NCBI GenBank assembly: GCA_009363175.1
Contig: CP045205.1
Location: 186,001-250,000, forward strand
Reading direction: 5' to 3'
Source: Citrobacter telavivensis
GTDB taxonomy: Bacteria; Pseudomonadota; Gammaproteobacteria; Enterobacterales; Enterobacteriaceae
DNA: 64,000 nt
Position numbers and translations under genes: made by a program. The notes under the pieces were generated by a model. It searched no databases and was not told where the DNA came from. It saw nothing but the letters and a program-made list of their open reading frames with translations. This document shows, piece by piece, positions 16,237-24,354 of this stretch. Positions within the stretch are counted from its first letter, which is position 1. Each line of letters begins with the position of its first letter.

Positions 16237-18279
16237 TTAACCTTTGATTCCGTAATGCTCAAGCATTGCGTCGAGCTGCGGTTCGCGGCCACGGAAGCGT
16301 TTGAACAGCTCCATGGGTTCTTCGGAGCCGCCGCGCGTCAGGATATTGTCGAGGAACGACTGACCGGTATCGCGGTTGAAAATCCCCTCGTCTTCGAAGC
16401 GGGAGAAGGCATCCGCAGCCAGCACGTCAGCCCACAAATAGCTGTAATATCCCGCCGCGTAGCCGCCGGCGAAAATATGGCTGAAGGCATGCGGGAAGCG
16501 GCCCCATGACGGTCCCGGCACCACGGCGACCTGTTTTTTAATCTCCGCCAGCGTTTCAAGGATTTTTGCCCCTTGCTGCGGGTCAAATTCCGCATGCAGA
16601 CGGAAGTCAAACAGACCGAACTCCAGCTGACGCAGGATGAACAGCGCCGCCTGGTAGTTCTTCGCCGCCAGCATTTTATCCAGCAGTTCTTTCGGCAGCG
16701 GTTCGCCTGTCTCGTAATGACCGGAGATAAACGCCAGCGCGTCCGGCTCCCAGCACCAGTTTTCCATAAACTGGCTCGGCAGTTCGACCGCATCCCACGG
16801 CACGCCGTTGATCCCGGAAACCCCTGCGGTTTCGATACGGGTCAACATGTGGTGCAGGCCGTGACCAAACTCGTGGAACAGGGTGATCACTTCGTCATGG
16901 GTAAACAGCGCCGGTTTGCCGTTGACCGGGCGGTTAAAGTTACAGGTCAGGTAGGCGACCGGTTTTTGCAGAGAACCGTCCGCTTTGCGCATCTGACCGA
17001 CGCAGTCGTCCATCCACGCCCCGCCGCGTTTGTTTTCACGGGCGTACAGGTCAAGATAGAAACTGCCGCGCAGTTCGTTGTTTTCGTCATACAGTTCGAA
17101 GAACCGCACGTCCGGATGCCAGACATCCACATCGTGACGCTCTTTCGCGGTGATGCCGTATATGCGCTTCACCACTTCAAACAGGCCGTTCACCGCTTTG
17201 TTTTCCGGGAAGTACGGACGCAACTGTTCGTCGCTGATGCTGTAAAGGTGCTGTTTCTGTTTTTCGCTGTAGTACGCGATATCCCACGGGTTCAGCTCAT
17301 CAACGCCAAACTCTGCTTTTGCGAAAGCACGCAGTTGCGCCAGCTCTTTCTCGCCCTGCGGACGCGCGCGTTTTGCCAGATCGGTTAAGAACCCCAGCAC
17401 CTGCTGCGGGTTTTCCGCCATTTTAGTGGCGAGCGATTTAAAGGCGTAGCTTTCAAAGCCCAGCAGTTGCGCCAGTTCATGACGCAGGGTGAGGATCTCT
17501 TCCATCACCGGGCTGTTATCCCATTTACCGGCGTTCGGCCCCTGATCGGAGGCGCGGGTCACATAGGCGCGGTACATCTCCTCACGCAATGCCGGATTGT
17601 CGCAGTAGGTCATCACCGGCAGATAGCTCGGGATATCCAGCGTCAGCAGATACCCTTCCTGCTCTTTCGCTTCAGCCTGCGCTTTCGCCGCCGCCAGCGC
17701 GCTTTCCGGCATCCCGGCTAGCTCTGCTTCGTCAGTAATCAGCTTCGTCCAGCCCATGGTGGCGTCGAGCACGTTGTTGCTGTACAGGTTGCCAAGCTCA
17801 GACAGGCGGGTGGCGATCTCTCCGTAACGCTGCTGTTTTTCTTTCGGCAGGCCAATCCCGGAGAGTTCAAAATCACGCAGCGCATTATCAACGGCTTTTT
17901 TCTGCGCGGTATTGAGTGTGGCGTAATGGTCGCCATCACGCAGGTCGCGGTACGCCTTATACAGACCTTCATGCTGACCAACCCAGGTGCTGTATTCCGA
18001 CAACAGCGGCAGGGTTTGCTCATAGGCTTCGCGCAGTTCCGGGCTGTTTTTCACTGAATTCAGATGGCTGACCGGAGAAAAAATACGCCCCAGGACGTCA
18101 TCGACTTCCGCAAGCGGTTGGCAAAGGTTTTCCCAGGAATACGGTGCGCCCTGCGCGACCACACGTTCCACATTCTCACGGCAGTCGTTCAGCGCTTTGG
18201 TGACGGCGGGAACGACATGCTCAGGCTTGATCGCGGAAAACGGCGGCAGTTCGAAGGGAGTCAGTAATGGATTCGTCAT
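16237..18279 (-). CDS. prlC: Oligopeptidase A PrlC
   Basis: PrlC (OpdA) is a cytoplasmic M3-family zinc oligopeptidase that degrades short peptides, including cleaved signal peptides. The 680-residue protein equals the E. coli length and has the zinc motif HEFGH (near residue 470) in TLFHEFGHGLHHM. The start used is the ATG at 18277-18279, with AGGA eight bases upstream; a GTG two codons earlier is in frame but less well placed. A sigma-32 type promoter lies about 150 bases upstream with a REP pair in the leader. Confidence 0.97.
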   Translation of the reverse strand: MTNPLLTPFELPPFSAIKPEHVVPAVTKALNDCRENVERVVAQGAPYSWENLCQPLAEVDDVLGRIFSPVSHLNSVKNSPELREAYEQTLPLLSEYSTWVGQHEGLYKAYRDLRDGDHYATLNTAQKKAVDNALRDFELSGIGLPKEKQQRYGEIATRLSELGNLYSNNVLDATMGWTKLITDEAELAGMPESALAAAKAQAEAKEQEGYLLTLDIPSYLPVMTYCDNPALREEMYRAYVTRASDQGPNAGKWDNSPVMEEILTLRHELAQLLGFESYAFKSLATKMAENPQQVLGFLTDLAKRARPQGEKELAQLRAFAKAEFGVDELNPWDIAYYSEKQKQHLYSISDEQLRPYFPENKAVNGLFEVVKRIYGITAKERHDVDVWHPDVRFFELYDENNELRGSFYLDLYARENKRGGAWMDDCVGQMRKADGSLQKPVAYLTCNFNRPVNGKPALFTHDEVITLFHEFGHGLHHMLTRIETAGVSGINGVPWDAVELPSQFMENWCWEPDALAFISGHYETGEPLPKELLDKMLAAKNYQAALFILRQLEFGLFDFRLHAEFDPQQGAKILETLAEIKKQVAVVPGPSWGRFPHAFSHIFAGGYAAGYYSYLWADVLAADAFSRFEDEGIFNRDTGQSFLDNILTRGGSEEPMELFKRFRGREPQLDAMLEHYGIKG

Positions 18280-18329
18280 ATGCACAGTCCTGGTTAAAAA
18301 GGGGGAAACAAACGCGTATGCGCGTTGTT

Positions 18330-18410
18330 GTCGGGTGGCGGCTGCGCCTTACCCGACCTACAAAGGCAGGGACCCGTAAGTCGGATAAGATGCGTTAGCG
18401 TCGCCATCCG
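18330..18410. repeat. REP pair (BIME) in the prlC leader
   Basis: Palindromes 18330-18357 (GTCGGGT/ACCCGAC) and 18382-18410 (CGGAT/ATCCG) lie between the predicted prlC promoter and its start codon, so they are transcribed as part of the 5' leader. That is unusual, since REPs normally follow genes. Confidence 0.75.
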
Positions 18411-18428
18411 CCATGTAATGTATGTAGC

Positions 18429-18454
18429 ATGGGGTTAAGTGTAGTGAATTTCAA
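18429..18454 (-). promoter_or_regulatory. Sigma-32 (heat-shock) promoter of prlC
   Basis: On the minus strand TTGAAA (18449-18454), a 14-base spacer and CCCCAT (18429-18434) fit the sigma-32 pattern CTTGAAA-N13-15-CCCCAT. In E. coli prlC and rsmJ are heat-shock genes, which agrees. Confidence 0.75.
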
Positions 18455-18494
18455 TGCCAGGCGTTGCGCTTTCGCGGCAGCGGTGACTTTTCTG

Positions 18495-18500
18495 TATACT
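18495..18500 (+). promoter_or_regulatory. Candidate rlmJ -10 element
   Basis: TATACT preceded by TG lies about 77 bases upstream of the rlmJ ATG. The -35 region is weak. Confidence 0.4.
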
Positions 18501-18576
18501 GTGGCGATATGCTTTTTTTCGCCCGAAAGCGTGACGCTGCTCGGGCCTACGTTTATAACCTGGAACACGTTTACCC

Positions 18577-19419
18577 ATGCTCAGTTATCGCCACAGCTTC
18601 CACGCTGGCAACCACGCCGACGTCCTTAAACACACGGTTCAGAGCCTGATCATCGAGTCGCTTAAAGAGAAAGATAAACCGTTTCTCTATCTGGACACCC
18701 ATGCAGGCGCGGGCCGTTATCAGCTAAGCAGCGAGCAGGCTGAACGTACCGGCGAATACCTGGAAGGCATCGCTCGCGTCTGGCAGCAGGACGATCTGCC
18801 TGCCGAGCTGGAGCCATACATTGGCGTGGTCAAACACTTTAACCGCAGCGGACAGCTGCGTTACTACCCGGGTTCTCCGCTTATTGCCCGTCAGCTGCTA
18901 CGCGCGCAGGACAGTCTGCACCTGACTGAATTACACCCGAGCGACTTCCCGCTGCTGCGAGGAGAATTCCAGAAAGATGAGCGTGCCCGCGTGGCCCGTG
19001 CCGATGGTTATCAGCAGTTGAAGGCGAAGCTACCGCCGGTCTCCCGTCGCGGCTTGATCCTCATCGACCCACCTTACGAAATTAAATCGGACTATCAGGC
19101 CGTCGTCGCCGGGATCAACGAAGGCTATAAACGTTTTGCCACCGGGACATATGCCCTGTGGTATCCGGTCGTATTGCGTCAGCAAATCAAGCGCATGGTG
19201 CATGACCTGGAAGCGACCGGTATCCGTAAAATCCTGCAAATTGAGCTGGCGGTGCGCCCGGACAGCGACCAGCGCGGCATGACCGCCTCCGGCATGATTG
19301 TGATCAACCCGCCATGGAAGCTGGAAGCGCAAATGAACACCGTGCTGCCCTGGCTACACAGCAAGCTGGTGCCAGCAGGTACCGGGCATACCTCGGTAAA
19401 TTGGATCGTGCCTGAGTAA
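18577..19419 (+). CDS. rlmJ: 23S rRNA m6A2030 methyltransferase RlmJ
   Basis: RlmJ (YhiR) methylates N6 of A2030 in 23S rRNA. The 280-residue protein has the N-terminal HSFHAGNHADVLKH segment (residues 6-19), the SAM-binding region LYLDTHAGAGRY (37-48) and the N6-adenine methyltransferase catalytic motif DPPY at 164-167. It equals the E. coli length. It diverges from prlC and is followed after 71 bases by gor in the same direction. Confidence 0.97.
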   Translation: MLSYRHSFHAGNHADVLKHTVQSLIIESLKEKDKPFLYLDTHAGAGRYQLSSEQAERTGEYLEGIARVWQQDDLPAELEPYIGVVKHFNRSGQLRYYPGSPLIARQLLRAQDSLHLTELHPSDFPLLRGEFQKDERARVARADGYQQLKAKLPPVSRRGLILIDPPYEIKSDYQAVVAGINEGYKRFATGTYALWYPVVLRQQIKRMVHDLEATGIRKILQIELAVRPDSDQRGMTASGMIVINPPWKLEAQMNTVLPWLHSKLVPAGTGHTSVNWIVPE

Positions 19420-19490
19420 TCGCAGTCATCGGTGGAACCTATTGATTTCAGGTATACAATCGCGGCAATCAGAATGGAAGGATAAGACTC

Positions 19491-20843
19491 ATGAGCAAGC
19501 ATTATGACTACATCGCCATCGGCGGTGGTAGCGGCGGTATCGCCTCGATTAACCGTGCAGCCATGTACGGCCAGAAGTGTGCGCTGATTGAAGCCAAAGA
19601 ACTGGGCGGCACCTGCGTCAACGTTGGTTGCGTCCCCAAAAAAGTGATGTGGCATGCTGCACAAATCCGTGAAGCGATCCACCTGTACGGCCCGGACTAC
19701 GGGTTTGACACCACGATCAATAAATTCAACTGGGATACGTTGATTGCCAGCCGTACCGCCTATATCGACCGCATTCACACCTCGTATGACAACGTGCTGG
19801 GTAAGAATAACGTTGATGTGATCAAAGGCTTTGCCCGCTTCGTCGATGCCAAAACGATCGAAGTCAACGGTGAGACCATTACCGCTGACCATATCCTGAT
19901 TGCCACCGGCGGTCGTCCGAGCCACCCGAATATTCCGGGCGTGGAATACGGTATCGACTCCGACGGTTTCTTTGAACTGCCAGCCCTGCCTGAGCGCGTT
20001 GCCGTTGTCGGTGCCGGTTATATCGCCGTGGAACTGGCGGGCGTGATTAACGGTCTGGGGGCCAAAACCCATCTGTTCGTGCGTAAACACGCGCCGCTGC
20101 GCAGCTTTGATCCGATGATCACCGAAACCCTGGTCGAAGTGATGAATGCCGAAGGGCCGGCGCTCCATACCCATGCGATCCCGAAAGCGGTGGTAAAAAA
20201 TGCCGACGGTAGCCTGACGCTCGAACTGGAAGACGGCCGCAGCGAAACGGTCGATTGCCTGATTTGGGCGATTGGTCGCGAACCGGCCACCGATAACTTC
20301 AACCTGGCCGCGACTGGGGTAAAAACCAACGAAAAAGGGTATATCGTTGTCGATAAATACCAGAACACCAGCGTGGATGGAATTTATGCCGTCGGTGATA
20401 ACACTGGTGCCGTCGAGCTGACTCCGGTTGCCGTTGCGGCAGGCCGTCGTCTTTCCGAGCGTCTGTTTAACAACAAGCCGGACGAACATCTGGACTACAG
20501 CAACATCCCGACCGTGGTCTTCAGCCACCCGCCGATTGGCACCGTGGGTCTGACTGAACCGCAGGCGCGCGAGCAGTATGGCGACGACCAGGTGAAAGTG
20601 TATAAATCCTCGTTTACCGCAATGTATACCGCGGTGACCTCGCACCGTCAGCCGTGCCGTATGAAGTTAGTCTGCGTTGGCCCGGAAGAGAAAATCGTCG
20701 GTATCCACGGCATCGGCTTTGGCATGGACGAAATGTTGCAGGGCTTTGCGGTGGCGCTGAAAATGGGCGCCACCAAGAAAGACTTCGACAACACCGTCGC
20801 CATTCATCCGACGGCAGCGGAAGAGTTCGTGACCATGCGTTAA
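19491..20843 (+). CDS. gor: Glutathione reductase Gor
   Basis: Gor reduces oxidised glutathione with NADPH and FAD in the cytoplasm. The 450-residue protein equals the E. coli length. Visible are FAD-binding GGGSGG (residues 11-16), the redox disulphide Cys42-Cys47 in GGTCVNVGCVPK, the NADPH motif GAGYIAVELAGV and the C-terminal catalytic pair His439 and Glu444 (HPTAAEE). The Shine-Dalgarno GGAAGGA precedes the start. In E. coli the acid-fitness island and ars operon follow nearby; here the peroxidase gene converges on gor after only 48 bases. Confidence 0.98.
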   Translation: MSKHYDYIAIGGGSGGIASINRAAMYGQKCALIEAKELGGTCVNVGCVPKKVMWHAAQIREAIHLYGPDYGFDTTINKFNWDTLIASRTAYIDRIHTSYDNVLGKNNVDVIKGFARFVDAKTIEVNGETITADHILIATGGRPSHPNIPGVEYGIDSDGFFELPALPERVAVVGAGYIAVELAGVINGLGAKTHLFVRKHAPLRSFDPMITETLVEVMNAEGPALHTHAIPKAVVKNADGSLTLELEDGRSETVDCLIWAIGREPATDNFNLAATGVKTNEKGYIVVDKYQNTSVDGIYAVGDNTGAVELTPVAVAAGRRLSERLFNNKPDEHLDYSNIPTVVFSHPPIGTVGLTEPQAREQYGDDQVKVYKSSFTAMYTAVTSHRQPCRMKLVCVGPEEKIVGIHGIGFGMDEMLQGFAVALKMGATKKDFDNTVAIHPTAAEEFVTMR

Positions 20844-20853
20844 GCATTTAAAA

Positions 20854-20883
20854 TGCCGGATAGGGCATCAGCGCTATCCGGCA
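20854..20883. repeat. REP element between gor and the peroxidase gene
   Basis: A single palindrome with 9-base arms (TGCCGGATA and TATCCGGCA) fills most of the gap between the convergent genes. Confidence 0.85.
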
Positions 20884-20891
20884 CATCCTGA

Positions 20892-22286
20892 TCATTTACC
20901 CTGCATATACGGCGTATACACTCCGGTCTGACTCTCAAGGAAGGCGACAATATCATCGATATCTTCCTGCGGGATCTCTTTCCCCACCTGATAACGCAGC
21001 ATCAACTTAACCGCCCCATCCAGCGTCGGGACATCGCCGCGGTGGAAATACGGTGCCGTGAGCGCAACGTTACGCAGACTCGGGACTTTCTGGCGTAATT
21101 TATCGCGCATTTCATTGGTCACGTTCATTCGACCAATATCGGCTGCGGTAATCTCACCAAAATTAAAGTCTTTCTTCAGACCCAGCGGTTCAAATGAACG
21201 CCCCCCCAGAATCATCCCACCATGGCAGGTGGCGCATTTATTGTCTTTAAACAATTGATAGCCATGCTTCTGTTTAGCCGTCAGTGCGTTTTCATCACCG
21301 CGCAACCAGTTATCAAACGGAGAATTAGGCGTGATCAACGTTTTCTCGAACTCTGCAATCGCATCGGTAATCGTTTCACCGCTGAATCCCTGCGGATAGA
21401 CCGCGAGGAACTGCTGTTTCAGGATGGGATCCTTGTCAAGTTTACCGATGATTTCATCCCAGGATTTCGACGCCATTTCTATCGGGTTCAATGGCGGTCC
21501 CCCCGCCTGTGCCTGCAGCGTTGGCGCACGACCATCCCAGAACTGCTCCACGTTAAAGACCGAGTTGAATACCGTTGGCGCGTTGATCGGTCCAATCGCA
21601 CCGCCGACGCCAATCGATGTCTTCCGCCCATCCACGCCTCCCGCATTCAGGGCATGACAATGCGCACAAGAGATAGTGCTGTCGCCTGACAAACGCGGAT
21701 CGTGATAAAGGGTAAAACCGAGTGCCACTTTCTGTGCATCGGTCGGCAACGTTTCAGGAATCGGCTGCACTGGCTCATTGCGATGTTGGCTGGCCGTGTC
21801 ATTGCTGGCGTAATACTGCTCACGTTGTGTCGCAATCCAGCCAAGCATCGCTTCCCGTTCCTCATCACTCACCTTCCCCGCCCAGTGCAGCGCGGTGTAG
21901 CGGGTTGGCGGCATGGTTTCATACTGCATCACCCATTCAATTTTATTGAGATCGCTCTGTGAAACGGGTTCATCCGCCAGCAGCGCGGCGCGAACGGCTT
22001 CAAGGTTGAAGGATTTATAACCCAGTTGAATATCGTAATTCATCAACTGTTTCGCGATGGGAAAAGAGGAATAAAACGGTAATTCTGCGGAAGGGGTATG
22101 ACAATAATCGCATCCTTTCTCACGTAAAAATCCCAGAACCTGATTATTTTCTTCCCGCGTTGAAGCCTGAACGGAAGCAGCCTGACTGCGTTGTTTTTCG
22201 TGATACCAAACGTAACCGGATAATCCTAAATAACAGATAACGATGCCTGCTATGGCAATCGCAGTAAGTCGGGTAATGATTTTCAT
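20892..22286 (-). CDS. yhjA: Tri-haem quinol/cytochrome c peroxidase YhjA
   Basis: A 464-residue membrane-anchored peroxidase with three CxxCH haem sites at Cys59-His63, Cys207-His211 and Cys351-His355 and one N-terminal membrane helix (about residues 7-27) that places it in the periplasm. The extra N-terminal haem domain, absent from classical di-haem peroxidases, makes it the E. coli YhjA (Ccp) type, which lets H2O2 serve as a respiratory electron acceptor in anoxia. The start is the ATG at 22284-22286 after GTGAGGG; the in-frame extension upstream runs through the promoter and is rejected. FNR and OxyR sites upstream fit joint control by anoxia and peroxide. Confidence 0.94.
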   Translation of the reverse strand: MKIITRLTAIAIAGIVICYLGLSGYVWYHEKQRSQAASVQASTREENNQVLGFLREKGCDYCHTPSAELPFYSSFPIAKQLMNYDIQLGYKSFNLEAVRAALLADEPVSQSDLNKIEWVMQYETMPPTRYTALHWAGKVSDEEREAMLGWIATQREQYYASNDTASQHRNEPVQPIPETLPTDAQKVALGFTLYHDPRLSGDSTISCAHCHALNAGGVDGRKTSIGVGGAIGPINAPTVFNSVFNVEQFWDGRAPTLQAQAGGPPLNPIEMASKSWDEIIGKLDKDPILKQQFLAVYPQGFSGETITDAIAEFEKTLITPNSPFDNWLRGDENALTAKQKHGYQLFKDNKCATCHGGMILGGRSFEPLGLKKDFNFGEITAADIGRMNVTNEMRDKLRQKVPSLRNVALTAPYFHRGDVPTLDGAVKLMLRYQVGKEIPQEDIDDIVAFLESQTGVYTPYMQGK

Positions 22287-22361
22287 TATTTTACCCTCAC
22301 GGTAGTGAGTTATTGTGACCCAGAAAATTAAGAAAAGTGGGTGTCCTTTATGGACCTTGCC

Positions 22362-22367
22362 ATCATA
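22362..22367 (-). promoter_or_regulatory. yhjA -10 element
   Basis: TATGAT on the minus strand. A start near 22355 places the FNR site centre at about -41, the standard class II activator position. Confidence 0.65.
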
Positions 22368-22388
22368 GAAAATAAACAAGACGCTAAC

Positions 22389-22402
22389 TTGATAAGTATC
22401 AA
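22389..22402. promoter_or_regulatory. Perfect FNR box upstream of yhjA
   Basis: TTGATAAGTATCAA is an exact match to the FNR consensus TTGAT-N4-ATCAA. Confidence 0.88.
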
Positions 22403-22410
22403 TCAATTAC

Positions 22411-22447
22411 ATGGGCGGTATCTATCGATGAGATAGCTTTTCCCTAT
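22411..22447. promoter_or_regulatory. OxyR binding site upstream of yhjA
   Basis: Four tetranucleotides spaced by 7 bases read ATgG-N7-CTAT-N7-ATAG-N7-CTAT, matching the OxyR pattern ATAG-N7-CTAT-N7-ATAG-N7-CTAT at 15 of 16 specified bases. It lies directly upstream of the FNR box. Confidence 0.78.
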
Positions 22448-22701
22448 TAAGAGTAAGGTTTATCTAATTCACAAATCGTTGCAATCGAATGTTCCGAAAA
22501 TAAGCCTTCTCATATATTGCATTGGAAAATAATTATCTCGAATTATCAGTGCACTATATAGTTATTGCGTTAAATGCTTGCGGTGTAAACGTGATCTACC
22601 GCACGCTTTATCCCCCACGTACCGAAGCGAATGTCTACGCTTAAAAGACAGCCGGGCAACACCCGTATCTTTTACGACGCAATCCGGAGGCCTTTCTCAT
22701 T

Positions 22702-24351
22702 ATGATCAACCAGAAACTGCAACACGCCCCGTCAGAGGAATTCACGATCGACGTCGATCTTTTCTACGAAACGGATCCGTGCGAGTTAAAGCTGGATGAG
22801 ATGATCGAGGCAGAGCCGGAACCTGAGATGATCGAGGGGCTTCCCGCCTCTGACGCGCTGACGCCAGCCGACCGTTATCTGGAACTCTTCGAGCACGTTC
22901 AGTGCTCAAAGATTTTTGCCGACAGCAAAACCTTTCCTGACTGCGCGCCAAAAATGGATCCGCTCGATATCCTGATTCGCTACCGTAAAGTCCGCCGTCA
23001 TCGGGACTTCGACCTGCGACGCTTTGTTGAAAATCATTTCTGGCTGCCGGAAGAGTACGGTACCGAATATGTCTCCAATCCCGAAAATTCCCTGAAAGAG
23101 CATATCGACCAGCTGTGGCCGGTGCTAACCCGTGAACCGCAGGATCACATTCCGTGGTCATCGCTGCTGGCACTGCCGCAGTCCTATATCGTACCGGGTG
23201 GTCGATTCAGCGAAACCTACTACTGGGACTCCTATTTCACCATGCTGGGCCTCGCGGAAAGCGGTCGGGAAGACCTGCTGAAGTGTATGGCGGATAACTT
23301 CGCATGGATGATTGAAAACTACGGTCACATTCCGAACGGCAACCGCACCTATTATCTCAGCCGCTCGCAGCCGCCGGTGTTTGCGCTGATGGTCGAGCTG
23401 TTCGAGGAGGACGGCGTACGCGGCGCACGGCGCTACCTCGATCATCTGAAAATGGAGTATGCCTTCTGGATGGACGGCGCAGAGTCGCTGGTGCTCAATC
23501 AGGCCTATCGTCATGTCGTCAGGATGCCGGACGGTTCCCTGCTCAACCGCTATTGGGATGACCGCGACACGCCGCGCGATGAGTCATGGCTGGAGGATGT
23601 GGAAACCGCCAAACACTCAGGACGTCCACCGAACGAGGTGTATCGCGATCTGCGTGCGGGCGCGGCATCCGGCTGGGATTATTCCTCCCGCTGGCTACGC
23701 GACGCCGGACGACTGGCAAGCATTCGCACTACGCAGTTTATCCCTATCGATCTCAACGCGTTCCTGTTCAAACTGGAGAGCGCTATTGCCAATATCTCGG
23801 CGCTGAAAGGGGAGCGCGACGTTGAAGCGCAGTTCCGCCAGAAGGCGAGCAACCGGCGGGCTGCCATCAATCGCTATTTGTGGGATGAGGAAAATGGCTG
23901 CTACCGCGACTATGACTGGCGGCGTGAGCAAATGGCGCTGTTTTCTGCCGCCAGCATCGTTCCGCTCTACGTCGGGATGGCGACCCATGAACAGGCCGAT
24001 CGGCTGGGAGATACCGTGCGTACCCGTCTGTTGACCCCCGGCGGTATTATGGCCTCCGAATACGAAACGGGCGAACAGTGGGATAAACCCAACGGCTGGG
24101 CACCGCTACAGTGGATGGCGATTCAGGGCTTTAAGATGTACGGCGATGATGCGTTGGGAGATGAAATCGCCCATAGCTGGCTCCAGACGGTGAATCACTT
24201 TTATCAGCAGCACCATAAGCTCATTGAGAAATACCACATCGCCAGCGGCACCCCGCGCGAAGGCGGCGGCGGGGAATATCCGTTGCAGGATGGCTTTGGC
24301 TGGACCAACGGCGTCGCGCGCCGCTTAATCGGGTTGTATGGGGAGCCGTAA
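22702..24351 (+). CDS. treF: Cytoplasmic trehalase TreF
   Basis: TreF hydrolyses trehalose to two glucoses in the cytoplasm (GH37). The 549-residue protein has no signal peptide, unlike periplasmic TreA, and has an acidic N-terminal extension (EMIEAEPEPEMIEG, residues 33-46) typical of TreF. The trehalase signatures are PGGRFSETYYWDSY (165-178) and QWDKPNGWAP (about residue 455). Length equals E. coli TreF. It is convergent with the HEPN-like gene, with three bases between the stops. Confidence 0.97.
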   Translation: MINQKLQHAPSEEFTIDVDLFYETDPCELKLDEMIEAEPEPEMIEGLPASDALTPADRYLELFEHVQCSKIFADSKTFPDCAPKMDPLDILIRYRKVRRHRDFDLRRFVENHFWLPEEYGTEYVSNPENSLKEHIDQLWPVLTREPQDHIPWSSLLALPQSYIVPGGRFSETYYWDSYFTMLGLAESGREDLLKCMADNFAWMIENYGHIPNGNRTYYLSRSQPPVFALMVELFEEDGVRGARRYLDHLKMEYAFWMDGAESLVLNQAYRHVVRMPDGSLLNRYWDDRDTPRDESWLEDVETAKHSGRPPNEVYRDLRAGAASGWDYSSRWLRDAGRLASIRTTQFIPIDLNAFLFKLESAIANISALKGERDVEAQFRQKASNRRAAINRYLWDEENGCYRDYDWRREQMALFSAASIVPLYVGMATHEQADRLGDTVRTRLLTPGGIMASEYETGEQWDKPNGWAPLQWMAIQGFKMYGDDALGDEIAHSWLQTVNHFYQQHHKLIEKYHIASGTPREGGGGEYPLQDGFGWTNGVARRLIGLYGEP

Positions 24352-24354
24352 TGG

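Larger units (their letters stand above)
22287..22701. other. Divergent yhjA-treF regulatory region
   Basis: A 415-base region without a gene. The yhjA side (22355-22447) holds a -10 box, an FNR site and an OxyR site. The treF side (22450-22701) is AT-rich up to about 22575 and then of mixed composition; the treF Shine-Dalgarno GGAGG is at about 22686-22690. I could not assign a treF promoter with confidence. Confidence 0.65.

Noticed and set aside
19179..20645. 488-codon open frame antisense to gor
   Set aside because: Gor is fully supported on the other strand; the antisense frame reflects codon bias and resembles no family.
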